DNA of 64,000 nucleotides, from positions 56,030 to 120,029 of the IMG/VR virus record IMGVR_UViG_3300023184_000046. One strand, given 5' to 3'. Position numbers and translations under genes: made by a program. The notes beneath the pieces are model-generated. The model saw only the letters and a program-made list of their open reading frames with translations, had not been told where the DNA came from and did no database searches. Positions 56,581 to 64,000 of this stretch are shown here, one piece after another (position 1 is the stretch's first letter; every line of letters begins with the position of its first letter). Source of the DNA: a virus.

Positions 56581-56821
56581 TTTTATTCTCCTTTATTAAT
56601 TCTATTCCACAATATTTACCAATGATTGATGAGCGAGCATAGATTTCATGTTCATCTTCCATAACATCATGGTTTTTCCATACCAAGGCATTACCTTGTT
56701 TTTGGAAAATGTGATTAGTTGCAGGTGCTATCCAGTTGCCACCTTCTTTTAAGAAATCGAAAACTTCCTTTAACCACTTAACATGATATTCTTCTGGTAT
56801 CCATTCTACTAAAGCTACCAT
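56570..56821 (-). CDS. Small hypothetical protein, 83 aa
   Basis: AGGAG site. VEWIPEEYHVKWLKEVFDFL then GGNWIAPATNHIFQKQGNAL. The W-I-A-P-A-T stretch is typical of a small conserved phage family without known function. First gene after promoter N. Confidence 0.62.
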   Translation of the reverse strand: MVALVEWIPEEYHVKWLKEVFDFLKEGGNWIAPATNHIFQKQGNALVWKNHDVMEDEHEIYARSSIIGKYCGIELIKENKNDK

Positions 56822-56865
56822 GATAATTTCTCCTGTTTAAATGTTTCACTCTTACTCTACTACTA

Positions 56866-56894
56866 TATCGGTTTAAGGCGTTTCAAAATTTCAA
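56866..56894 (-). promoter_or_regulatory. CCGATA-type promoter (N)
   Basis: TTGAAA (56894-56889), 17 bp, CCGATA (56871-56866), 45 nt upstream of 56821. Confidence 0.74.
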
Positions 56895-56928
56895 CTTCTT
56901 AAAAAACTTTTTGATTTAAATCTTTGCA

Positions 56929-57102
56929 TCAAATAAGTTTATCAATGTCTGCCTTTTCATAAAACCATTGGCCTTGTGAATTGGCATACATACTAAGTGT
57001 ATCAAGTAGAGGCTTGCTCCCCCGCTTCAACCCCTTCACTTTCTTTTCGTAAATCAACTCCACTTGGTTTCCTTCTTTGTCTTTTAGGTCTGGCACTTCC
57101 AT
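56929..57102 (-). CDS. 57-aa protein overlapping the 3' end of the 57002 gene
   Basis: Read by eye in another frame. AAGGA then ATG 57102. MEVPDLKDKEGNQVELIYEK, KVKGLKRGSKPLLDTLSMYA, NSQGQWFYEKADIDKLI. Composition is protein-like, whereas the overlapped tail of the 57002 frame (RPKRQRRKPSGV...) is low-complexity. 101 nt are shared. Either both are translated or the upstream gene was extended by overprinting. Confidence 0.6.
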   Translation of the reverse strand: MEVPDLKDKEGNQVELIYEKKVKGLKRGSKPLLDTLSMYANSQGQWFYEKADIDKLI

Positions 57103-58753
57103 TGTTCAATATTCCTTTGTAAGTTTCATTGTTTACAATATCTGGATAAAGTCTTTCTAACTCAGGCCATGGTTTACCAAAAAATACATTCTTAGCATAA
57201 TTTAAAATACGATTATTAATAAACTCATTTAATGTTTCTTCACTTCTTGTTATCTCAGAAGGTATTGTTTGACAAAGATTCTGATGTGATCTTATCATGT
57301 GAGAAAAACTATACATAAGATCATCTTCTATTGTTTTAATACGCCTGCCTGTGTACCGAGAATAATCCATTGATAATTGAAAACTTTTAGCTAAGAACTT
57401 TTCTGCTTTTGCAATTCTTTTTATCTTATTATCTGGAGAGATATCCGATAAATGCTTTAAATACTTTGTAACTATATTTAAATCAGTATTTCTACCAAAA
57501 ATACTATACTCAGCTTCTATAAACCTTTTCTTGGTCAATATTGCATACTCTACAGCAACATCTGACCTTGTACATAAAACTTTCTCTGCTGTCAAACATT
57601 CTCCTTGTATAACATCACGCACATAATGCCAAGCTTCAAAAATAGAACAAATATTAAAGAAGTTTTCTTCTGCTTCTAAACATCTTTCTCCCAAATGATG
57701 AAGACAGTATTGAAGCATTGTAGTAGAATCTTGCTTTATAATGTCTTCAAATCCTTTAATCCTTTCTTTCTTTGGCACAACTTTTAAATACTTTAAAATA
57801 CAAGATGACCTATTAAATTTAACTAGCACATCCTCAAATTCTAAACTTCTAATATTTCTCTTAACGAAAAATTCAACTAAATTAGTAACAGAAGAATTAA
57901 GAATAGCAAACTTATAACCTTCTTCAAAGCTAGTTGGTTCATTTAATGAATCAATATACTCAAAAGGCATATTAGTATCAAAATCTAAAACATTTGTTGT
58001 TAAAAATGAATTGTTAAAATTATCCATGTCTTTTTTAATGTTCTCTTCAAATTCACCAAACCTTTCTCCCTTTAATATGTTTTTAGTATATTCAATTGCA
58101 CATTCACCATATAGGCTAAATAAATTTCTCAGCTTAACATTATCTGGAATATTAAATTGCACAACATAACGATCAACGCCTTTCATCAAAGTTTTGTCAT
58201 ACCTTCTAGGATTTACCAAAGGCTCAAATAAATAATCTTCTAAATCTTCTTTGCGAAAATTAAAATGACAACAATATTTTAATGCCATTCCTTTATCTGT
58301 AAAAATACTTGGTTCACCTAAAGTAAATCTTTTGTTAGAATGTATAGCATAATCGTAACTTGCATAAACATCTTTAGATATTATTATTTCTCCATCTGGT
58401 ATTTCACTTTCTCTAAATGTTTTTAAATAATGCAATGTAGATGCAGCATCCTTGAAAATTATTTTTTCCCAAGCTTTAAACCTCATTCTAAATCTACTAG
58501 ATAAATTTACTAAGTTATCACAGGTATGTTTTGTGTATTTGCTACTTCCCAATATGTTAATTAAATAATTATACTTTGAAAAGTTCTTTAAAAGTTCTTC
58601 TCTTGAAATTGCATTAATTCGATTGTATGCAAATGAAACTTCTTGATCTTCAACCATTTTGCATTTGTCGATAAAAGCTTTTCTTGGATCTATATAAGCT
58701 TCAACACCAATGCTTTGTAGAACTTCATTTTGCAAAACTTGAAAACTATCCAT
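57002..58753 (-). CDS. Large helical repeat protein (RFxxGE-type), 583 aa
   Basis: AAAGGGAT site. Degenerate 25-40-residue repeats: YDYAIHSNKRFTLGEPSIF, CAIEYTKNILKGERFGEFEE, VEYAILTKKRFIEAEYSIFG and YAKNVFFGKPWPELERLYPD, each an S/A-Y-A helix, then R-F/P-W-x-x-x-E. Same repeat as the tidy arrays at 62677-64000, much diverged. Predicted alpha-solenoid for protein binding. The last 35 residues are basic and disordered. Confidence 0.68.
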   Translation of the reverse strand: MDSFQVLQNEVLQSIGVEAYIDPRKAFIDKCKMVEDQEVSFAYNRINAISREELLKNFSKYNYLINILGSSKYTKHTCDNLVNLSSRFRMRFKAWEKIIFKDAASTLHYLKTFRESEIPDGEIIISKDVYASYDYAIHSNKRFTLGEPSIFTDKGMALKYCCHFNFRKEDLEDYLFEPLVNPRRYDKTLMKGVDRYVVQFNIPDNVKLRNLFSLYGECAIEYTKNILKGERFGEFEENIKKDMDNFNNSFLTTNVLDFDTNMPFEYIDSLNEPTSFEEGYKFAILNSSVTNLVEFFVKRNIRSLEFEDVLVKFNRSSCILKYLKVVPKKERIKGFEDIIKQDSTTMLQYCLHHLGERCLEAEENFFNICSIFEAWHYVRDVIQGECLTAEKVLCTRSDVAVEYAILTKKRFIEAEYSIFGRNTDLNIVTKYLKHLSDISPDNKIKRIAKAEKFLAKSFQLSMDYSRYTGRRIKTIEDDLMYSFSHMIRSHQNLCQTIPSEITRSEETLNEFINNRILNYAKNVFFGKPWPELERLYPDIVNNETYKGILNNGSARPKRQRRKPSGVDLRKESEGVEAGEQAST

Positions 58754-58795
58754 TTTAATATCCCTTTAAAACTTATAGTATGGATTCCTATTGTT

Positions 58796-58824
58796 ACACT
58801 ATTGAATTCATTCTATTTTGTCAA
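58796..58824 (-). promoter_or_regulatory. Possible sigma-70-like promoter, weak
   Basis: TTGACA (58824-58819), 17 bp, TAGTGT (58801-58796). The -35 is perfect and the -10 poor. 43 nt upstream of the 57002-58753 start. Confidence 0.35.
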
Positions 58825-59054
58825 ATAGAAATTTTATAAAAAAGTATAATCTGAGATAAGAAAGGTATTACATCACATAGTATAACATCGTACTGTGCTG
58901 GTTTATATTCCCTCTTATTACCTAACCACTCAAAGAAAAACCAACCCTGCATATCTATGGCTATAAAAGTTGTTAAACTTATACCTAACATAAGTTCATA
59001 AAATACTAAAACTAAACAAATAGAAGAAAGAACCATACGCATAAAGTGAACCAT
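58821..59054 (-). CDS. Small membrane protein, 77 aa
   Basis: Start at 59054 (AAGG 9 nt upstream) in preference to 59063. MVHFMRMVLSSICLVLVFYE then LMLGISLTTFIAIDMQGWFF gives one long or two short spans, and a C-terminal hydrophobic end. Unknown function. Confidence 0.62.
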   Translation of the reverse strand: MVHFMRMVLSSICLVLVFYELMLGISLTTFIAIDMQGWFFFEWLGNKREYKPAQYDVILCDVIPFLSQIILFYKISI

Positions 59055-59113
59055 GACATACATCCTTGTTATTTACTAGAGTTATCCTTGACACTAGTTA
59101 TATTATCGAACTA

Positions 59114-59437
59114 CTATAAACTTTTCTTTAGCTTTTTATTTGCAAATGCAGAAAAATCTATTGGGGGCTTTTCAACTTCGTCTGGAAATAATTGTATAAA
59201 TAATTGTTCAACCATTTCCTTTTTATATTCATCTATCACACCTAGCATATCCTCGAATTCAAGTTCTATTTGTGAGGCTGTTAGATTATTGTATTGTGTC
59301 CAATAATCACCAAATAAAATAGAACATATAAATTCATAATCATTATTATTAATTTCATCTTTTAATTCTATAATATCTCTACAAACTAAATAAGATGATT
59401 TCTGACTTCTGTTTAATCGTTTGCTATCTATACTCAT
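59114..59437 (-). CDS. Small hypothetical protein, paralogue of 56162
   Basis: 107 aa. ELKDEINNNDYEFICSILFG then LTASQIELEFEDMLGVIDEY parallels the 56162 product. The C-terminus KKLKKSL is basic. AAAAGGATT site. Confidence 0.62.
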   Translation of the reverse strand: MSIDSKRLNRSQKSSYLVCRDIIELKDEINNNDYEFICSILFGDYWTQYNNLTASQIELEFEDMLGVIDEYKKEMVEQLFIQLFPDEVEKPPIDFSAFANKKLKKSL

Positions 59438-59448
59438 TGTTAATCCTT

Positions 59449-60036
59449 TTAGCTACCATAGAAACTTTTGTCTTCTTCGTCTTCTAATGCTTCTAAATCA
59501 TTTTCTGTCTTTTCTGAAAACTCTTCAATCTGTTCCATAACTGATTTACCAGATACAGTAATTGAAGTGTTAGTTGAATTAGCTAAATCTTTAATTGTAA
59601 ATTTAATTACATTACCTGTGCTTATATGTGTAATCCTTAATTCTGGTTGTTCTATATCAATAATCCATTCATAAAGATATTCAACAAACATATTGCCAAC
59701 AGTTTCTTTTAAACTTATCTGTTTTTCAATTTCTTCATCATCAAATCCTTTGTAGTTTCCAGTATCAGGATTATATTCATTAAAAGTATAAAGAGAACCA
59801 CAGTAAGTGCCACCTCTAATGCTATGATAAGAATCATATGATCTGAAACTATAATAGGATTCTAAGTAATCTATTTTAAACTTACGAGGAGTCTTTTTAT
59901 CACCTATATTAGATAATAATTTCATCTCTGCTATTATTCGGTACATTTGGTTTGATGGATATCCATCAAATTGTAAATATTGTCCAACATAACCTCCCGC
60001 AGCTTGCGGGAATAAGTGCATTGATCTTGTACCCAT
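59449..60036 (-). CDS. Conserved phage protein, MGTRS family
   Basis: 195 aa. MGTRSMHLFPQAAGGYVGQY then FDGYPSNQMYRIIAEMKLL is the MGTRSL...QFDGYP signature of a widely conserved phage/bacterial protein of unknown function. The C-terminal part is acidic (ENDLEALEDEEDKSF). AAGGAG site. Confidence 0.78.
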   Translation of the reverse strand: MGTRSMHLFPQAAGGYVGQYLQFDGYPSNQMYRIIAEMKLLSNIGDKKTPRKFKIDYLESYYSFRSYDSYHSIRGGTYCGSLYTFNEYNPDTGNYKGFDDEEIEKQISLKETVGNMFVEYLYEWIIDIEQPELRITHISTGNVIKFTIKDLANSTNTSITVSGKSVMEQIEEFSEKTENDLEALEDEEDKSFYGS

Positions 60037-60047
60037 AACTATTCTCC

Positions 60048-60248
60048 TTAATATTTAAAAAACTTTGGCCTTGGCCTTGGTAGTCCATTTGGTTTTATTT
60101 TGTAATAAGTCTCATTTACATAATCTAAGTCATCTTCTTCATCAACTAAATCTATAGAACCCATAATAGGGTTATACACATGATCACCAATGAAAATTTC
60201 ATCAGCAGAAAGAGTGTATCTTACTCCATTAAGCCACACATCTTTCAT
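60048..60248 (-). CDS. Small hypothetical protein with FFKY tail
   Basis: 66 aa. MKDVWLNGVRYTLSADEIFI, then an acidic hairpin (VDEEDDLDYVNETYYKI) and GLPRPRPKFFKY. ATGA overlap with the gene upstream. Carries the C-terminal aromatic tail common to this phage. Confidence 0.65.
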   Translation of the reverse strand: MKDVWLNGVRYTLSADEIFIGDHVYNPIMGSIDLVDEEDDLDYVNETYYKIKPNGLPRPRPKFFKY

Positions 60249-60514
60249 ACTTCCACCTTGCTTTTTTCAAGCTTTGAAAGTTCTTCCTTTACTACATCAA
60301 CACAATCATCTAATGTTAGCTTGCTCATGTCAAAGATATCACAAGCTACAAGCTTAATATCTTTGGAAAACAAAACAGGTTGTTGTAATGGATTTTTCTT
60401 AAGTAGTGATAACTTATAAGCTAAAACTAACTTTAGATATTTCTTCCATTTAGCTAAAGGAACTGAATAGATTCCATCTTCTGCATATATAAATTTATAA
60501 TTATTCAAGTTCAT
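60245..60514 (-). CDS. Hypothetical protein, 89 aa
   Basis: AAAGGAG site. MNLNNYKFIYAEDGIYSVPL, LKKNPLQQPVLFSKDIKLVA and CDIFDMSKLTLDDCVDVVKE: a small alpha/beta protein. No family recognised. Confidence 0.6.
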   Translation of the reverse strand: MNLNNYKFIYAEDGIYSVPLAKWKKYLKLVLAYKLSLLKKNPLQQPVLFSKDIKLVACDIFDMSKLTLDDCVDVVKEELSKLEKSKVEV

Positions 60515-60525
60515 AACCTACTCCT

Positions 60526-60729
60526 TTATAAGTTTAAAAACATTTGTATTTCTGTAGTTTCAATCCACTTGAAACCATCTGGCAATTTGTTTATATCAAT
60601 ATCACCCTTGTAATTACTCGGCCCTGCCAAGGCCAATACTGTACTGAAGAACTGATCAAAAAAGTAAATTGATAAACCATCTTTGGTTTTAAACTCAGTT
60701 TCTTCCAAACCATATGCACTATTATTCAT
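60526..60729 (-). CDS. Hypothetical protein, 67 aa
   Basis: Start 60729 (AAGGAGG 5 nt upstream), not the longer frame overlapping the next gene. MNNSAYGLEETEFKTKDGLS, GPSNYKGDIDINKLPDGFKW. No family recognised. Confidence 0.62.
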   Translation of the reverse strand: MNNSAYGLEETEFKTKDGLSIYFFDQFFSTVLALAGPSNYKGDIDINKLPDGFKWIETTEIQMFLNL

Positions 60730-60757
60730 CGTAACCTCCTTGTTAAAATAAAAACAC

Positions 60758-61255
60758 TTAGTTAAATGCTGCCATTGATTTTTCAAACATATTAGAAAAT
60801 CTTCCAGCAAAATTTACTTTATCTTCTTTTTTAGTTGAACCAAATATTTCCCATTTACCAAGTGAAGCCTTGTCTCCTTCTCTAATAATATTAGCCTTAT
60901 GCAACACTTCTTCACTCATAGATGAATATTGCATAAACAATATTTCTTCACGCTGTGGATGATCAGCTAAACTACCATATTCGTCATATTGCTTTTGTAC
61001 ACTTTCATCTTTCTTTAATGATACTGTCCAACTTTCACTAATGAACAAATATTCACTAATCTTACCTATTTGAATTAAGTGTTTGATTCCTCGCATAATC
61101 TGATCTTTATCATCATTATTGCTAAAGCTAACTGGCAAAATCTTTACTTCTTTACCATCAGAAAGGAAAAACATAGGTGCAACATTTCCTTCTTCCTCTA
61201 AGTTTGCCAATGCAGTTTTCTTAATTTGCTCAATAGAATTTAAAATAATACTCAT
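60758..61255 (-). CDS. Conserved phage hypothetical, 165 aa
   Basis: APMFFLSDGKEVKILPVSFS, then IGKISEYLFISESWTVSLKK, LADHPQREEILFMQY. The H/A-P-x-F...I-S-E-x-W...P-x-R-x-E order belongs to a recurrent phage/mobile-element family of unknown role. AAGGAATT before ATG. Confidence 0.65.
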   Translation of the reverse strand: MSIILNSIEQIKKTALANLEEEGNVAPMFFLSDGKEVKILPVSFSNNDDKDQIMRGIKHLIQIGKISEYLFISESWTVSLKKDESVQKQYDEYGSLADHPQREEILFMQYSSMSEEVLHKANIIREGDKASLGKWEIFGSTKKEDKVNFAGRFSNMFEKSMAAFN

Positions 61256-61266
61256 TGTTTAATTCC

Positions 61267-61791
61267 TTATATTGCTTCTAAGACTGTTCCAGCATCATCT
61301 AACAGCTTAACACTTACAATAGCGTTAAGATTATAACTTCTGTAGATTGCTTTCTTTACAATTCCAACTTGTTTCTTTGGTTCTTTTGGCTTTACCAACC
61401 AAGGTGATAAAACCTTCATGCTTATCGGGTCGCCTGTGTTTGTGTCTAAATATACTGTTTCTATATTCGATTCCACAATACATGGCAAGTAAATCTCACC
61501 ATTGTTCTCTACAAAGGGTGTTCCAACCACTTTAATGCCCCATTTACGAGGTGAAAGTTTATAATCGGCTTCGTACCCTTCTGCAACTTGATTTGCTTCA
61601 ATTTCGGCCTTTAAATCAAGATTACAACCAACCTTAACCCTTCTCTTAGTCATTTTAACGACCTCAAAAGGGCAACCACCTTTGGTCTTTGGTTCTGTAA
61701 CTGTGTCAATCTCTAGGACTTCTACATTTTTTATAGACTTGAAAAAGCTATAAATATCTGGTTCGGATGCTTCAATCTTTCTAAGTGTCAT
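61267..61791 (-). CDS. Conserved phage hypothetical, 174 aa
   Basis: AGGAGG 6 nt before ATG; predicted leader only about 13 nt. VVKMTKRRVKVGCNLDLKAE, YKLSPRKWGIKVVGTPFVEN and NGEIYLPCIVE fit a family seen next to 60758-type genes in other phages; function unknown. Confidence 0.62.
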   Translation of the reverse strand: MTLRKIEASEPDIYSFFKSIKNVEVLEIDTVTEPKTKGGCPFEVVKMTKRRVKVGCNLDLKAEIEANQVAEGYEADYKLSPRKWGIKVVGTPFVENNGEIYLPCIVESNIETVYLDTNTGDPISMKVLSPWLVKPKEPKKQVGIVKKAIYRSYNLNAIVSVKLLDDAGTVLEAI

Positions 61792-61810
61792 ATTAGACCT
61801 CCTATAGTTT

Positions 61811-61839
61811 ATTCGGTATCAGTTACACCAAAATTTCAA
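61811..61839 (-). promoter_or_regulatory. CCGATA-type promoter (O), variant
   Basis: TTGAAA (61839-61834), 17 bp, CCGAAT (61816-61811), 20 nt upstream of 61791. Confidence 0.68.
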
Positions 61840-61860
61840 CTTTCTAAAAAATATTTTTAT

Positions 61861-62517
61861 TTATAAATCATTATTTTCAGAACAAGAAATAATGTCATTA
61901 AGCATTGCAGCAATCATTGCATCAATTTGTTCTTCTGGAAAATCATCTATATTCCTTTTCTCAATTTCATTAGATATCAGTTCCCTTAAAGATGCTTTTA
62001 GTTTTTCAAGGTCTTTAGTTTTCTTATATTCTTTAACAATTGATTTAGTAATAGGAATCTTAATATAACCAGAATCGTTTGTTTCAAACTTATCTTCATA
62101 TTTTGAAATACAGAAAGACATAAGCTTATTCATAAAGTTCATCATAACAAAGCTAAACTTTATATTGCTTCTATTATCTTCATCATTTATAAAATCGAAA
62201 TCAACATTGTTTTCTTTTGCCTGTTCGATGAAGTTATCAACTGTTTCATCTCCACTATCATTTCCATTTTCAAGATTATTGAATACACCTTCCATAGCGT
62301 TGTGTATTTTCTTGAAATAACCTTTTAATTCTTTTACTTTATGAGGTAAATCATTATTGGTGATAATATCTTCATCGCCAAATGAACGATATAGAACACC
62401 ATCTACTAATCTTACCAGAGTTGAAATTGTTTTATCGCTATGATCCCCATTTGCGATATCTTTGATTTTAGGGGTAACTACATCTGCCAATTGCTGCGAT
62501 ACTTCTTCAAGCTTCAT
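61861..62517 (-). CDS. Hypothetical helical protein, paralogue of 37623
   Basis: 218 aa. Start at ATG 62517 because promoter P predicts transcription from about 62567, leaving no site for the upstream GTG at 62565. VLYRSFGDEDIITNNDLPHK and FVMMNFMNKLMSFCISKYED align with 37623. All-helical; unknown function. Confidence 0.65.
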   Translation of the reverse strand: MKLEEVSQQLADVVTPKIKDIANGDHSDKTISTLVRLVDGVLYRSFGDEDIITNNDLPHKVKELKGYFKKIHNAMEGVFNNLENGNDSGDETVDNFIEQAKENNVDFDFINDEDNRSNIKFSFVMMNFMNKLMSFCISKYEDKFETNDSGYIKIPITKSIVKEYKKTKDLEKLKASLRELISNEIEKRNIDDFPEEQIDAMIAAMLNDIISCSENNDL

Positions 62518-62573
62518 CTTACACTCATCCTTTTGTAAAGATATTCTATTTAATGTTCTTGCCACTACTCCTT

Positions 62574-62602
62574 ATTCGGTTTTAATCATATCAAAGTTTC
62601 AA
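62574..62602 (-). promoter_or_regulatory. CCGATA-type promoter (P), variant
   Basis: TTGAAA (62602-62597), 17 bp, CCGAAT (62579-62574). Confidence 0.68.
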
Positions 62603-62676
62603 CTTTATCAAAAAGAATATTGATTTTTTTTTCTAAAATCTCCTTAAACCATTTATAAATCAAACCTTACATCAAA

Positions 62677-63366
62677 TTAATATTTAAAAAATGAAGGCTT
62701 TGGAAATAACTTCATGTATCTATTATGTAAATCTTTATCTTTAACTATTTCCTTTTCGCCTAATTTAAAAGGTGCGTTTAAAACTTCTTTTGCATAAAGA
62801 TAAGAATCATCTATACTTTCAGCTATTGCATTTTCACCTAATTTAAAAGGTGCTTGTAAAACATTTAAAGCATAATGATAAGAATAATGTCCACTTGTAG
62901 CTATTGCAGCTTCACCTAATGGAAAAGGTGCGTTTAAAATATCTCTTGCATAATAATAAGAATACTTTGCACTTGTAGCTATTTCCTTTTCGCCTAATGG
63001 AAAAGGTTCTCTTAAAACATTTTCCGCATAAAGATAAGAAAATTCTGCATCTTTAGATATTTCAGCTTCGCCTTCTGGAAAAGATGTGTATAAAACTTCT
63101 CTTGCGTAACAATAAGAAAACTCTGCATCTTTAACTATCGCAGGTTCACCTAATGGAAAAGGTGCTTGTAAAACATTTAAAGCATAATGATAAGAATCAA
63201 ATGTACTATTGGCTATCGCAGGTTCGCCTAATGGAAAAGGTGCTTGTAAAACATCTCTTGCATAACAATAAGAATAAGCTGCATCTGTAGCTATCACAGC
63301 TTCACCTTCTGGAAAAGGTGCTTGTAAAACATTTAAAGCATATTCATAAGCTTCTTTTGCGTTCAT
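62677..63366 (-). CDS. PFPLGE-repeat protein, 229 aa
   Basis: About nine 24-residue repeats: YHYALNVLQAPFPLGEPAI, YCYAREVLYTSFPEGEAEI and so on. Each is a Y-A-x-x-V-L helix, a P-F-P-x-G-E turn, then A-I-A and a second helix. Ends FPKPSFFKY. AAGGATAAG before ATG. Two similar genes follow upstream. Predicted alpha-solenoid; function unknown. Confidence 0.78.
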   Translation of the reverse strand: MNAKEAYEYALNVLQAPFPEGEAVIATDAAYSYCYARDVLQAPFPLGEPAIANSTFDSYHYALNVLQAPFPLGEPAIVKDAEFSYCYAREVLYTSFPEGEAEISKDAEFSYLYAENVLREPFPLGEKEIATSAKYSYYYARDILNAPFPLGEAAIATSGHYSYHYALNVLQAPFKLGENAIAESIDDSYLYAKEVLNAPFKLGEKEIVKDKDLHNRYMKLFPKPSFFKY

Positions 63367-63376
63367 AAACTTATCC

Positions 63377-63841
63377 TTAATATGTAAAAAATGCTGGTTT
63401 TGGTTTAGGTGGAAATAACTTTTTGTATTGTTTATGGATAATTTTATTTTCAGATATCACCTTTTCGCCTAGCGGAAAAGGTGCTTTAAGTATATCTTTT
63501 GCATACTTAAAAGAACCAACTAGACTCTCAGCTATAGCCTTTTCACCTAGCGGAAAAGGTGCTTTTAAAAGATATTCTGCGTAATGATAAGAATAAGTTG
63601 AATGTGTAGCTATCGCAGGTTCACCTAATGGAAAAGGTGCATTTAAAACATATAGTGCATAATGATAAGAATATTGTGCATCTGTAGCTATCGCAGCTTC
63701 ACCTAATGGAAAAGCTGCTTTTAATACATCTCTTGCATAAGCAAGAGAATAAGCTGCATCTTTAGCTATTGCAGCTTCACCTTCTGGAAAAGCTGCTTTT
63801 AAAACATTATAAGCATGATTATAAGCTTCTTGTGCTGTCAT
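63377..63841 (-). CDS. PFPLGE-repeat protein, 154 aa
   Basis: Six 24-residue repeats of the same kind (YARDVLKAAFPLGEAAI, YALYVLNAPFPLGEPAI), then HKQYKKLFPPKPKPAFFTY. Tandem paralogue of 62677 with the same AAGGATAAG leader; 10 nt apart. Confidence 0.78.
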   Translation of the reverse strand: MTAQEAYNHAYNVLKAAFPEGEAAIAKDAAYSLAYARDVLKAAFPLGEAAIATDAQYSYHYALYVLNAPFPLGEPAIATHSTYSYHYAEYLLKAPFPLGEKAIAESLVGSFKYAKDILKAPFPLGEKVISENKIIHKQYKKLFPPKPKPAFFTY

Positions 63842-63851
63842 AAACTTATCC

Positions 63852-64000
63852 TTAATATTTAAAAAATGCTGGTCTTGGTTTTTTTGGAAATAACTCTTTA
63901 TATTTATTTTGCATAAATTCAGTTCCCATTTTAAATATTATGCGTTCACCTAATGGAAAAGGTGCTTTTAAAACATATCGTGCATAATCGAAGGAAGATA
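63852..64000 (-). CDS. PFPLGE-repeat protein, 5' end outside window
   Basis: Open to the right edge. Visible C-terminus: DYARYVLKAPFPLGERIIF, then NKYKELFPKKPRPAFFKY and stop. Third member of the tandem array; probably one or more repeats lie beyond the window. Confidence 0.72.
   Translation of the reverse strand, partial: SSFDYARYVLKAPFPLGERIIFKMGTEFMQNKYKELFPKKPRPAFFKY

Noticed and set aside
1-64000. Prophage in a bacterial chromosome, or insertion sequences
   Set aside because: No att-like flanks, integrase, transposase, housekeeping or rRNA gene is visible; composition and gene style are phage-like throughout.

Overview
The window looks like part of a large, AT-rich, lytic tailed-phage genome of the T4-like or jumbo type. 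It is not bacterial chromosome. Supporting signs are dense short genes with ATGA overlaps, T4-late-type TATAAATA/CATAAATA boxes, three tRNA genes interleaved with HNH endonucleases, phage-typical families (DUF3846-like, DUF6915-like, RFxxGE-type repeats, an ATP-dependent DNA ligase), N-terminal tags resembling the T4 capsid-targeting sequence, and no housekeeping genes. No terminase, capsid, tail or polymerase gene is recognisable, so taxonomy and host remain open.

Layout. (1) 1-21.1 kb is mostly plus strand. It holds three sulfotransferase-like genes, a glycosyltransferase-like gene, a Thr/Pro-rich repeat protein and a run of genes whose products begin with nearly the same peptide (M-[NK]-F-K-x-W-L or M-K-T-F-x-E-[FY]), often followed by [LI]-x-E. 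Downstream of that tag the proteins differ: HExxH metalloprotease, GNAT acetyltransferase, ADP-ribosyltransferase-like, PcfJ-like, ParB-like and DUF5872-like. Several have a late-promoter box only 4-5 nt before the ATG and no Shine-Dalgarno sequence. My reading is a set of head-packaged, DNA-co-injected effectors made from leaderless late transcripts. (2) 21.1-34.3 kb is minus strand, less AT-rich and repeat-laden. It contains two copies of a module made of a CobS/MoxR-like AAA+ ATPase, a VWA protein and distinctive non-coding repeats. Units are bounded by strong hairpin terminators and separated by a dispersed 17-nt motif and minisatellites. (3) 34.3-43.3 kb is minus-strand genes of mostly unknown function (helical repeat, ankyrin, HTH, paralogous small families). 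(4) 43.3-45.1 kb is a tRNA-Asn/Met/Thr island with two HNH endonucleases and a tiny lipoprotein. (5) 45.1-64 kb is mainly a long minus-strand array of small genes, including a YiiX-like hydrolase, an AAA+ ATPase, a WGR-DNA ligase, a previously hidden csrA, a pentapeptide-repeat protein and an array of RFxxGE-type repeat proteins running off the right edge. One tagged nucleotidyltransferase sits on the plus strand at 47.6 kb.

Regulation. Sixteen copies of one promoter (TTGAAA, exactly 17 bp, CCGATA) face the minus-strand operons. The CCGATA box resembles the sigma-28 -10 element. Plus-strand tagged genes use TATAAATA/CATAAATA boxes. The window therefore seems split into an early/middle minus-strand programme and a late plus-strand programme. 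Several small genes (csrA, a 35-aa membrane peptide, a 57-aa overlapping gene, a 52-aa coiled coil, a 41-aa coiled coil, a 50-aa lipoprotein) were read directly from the sequence.
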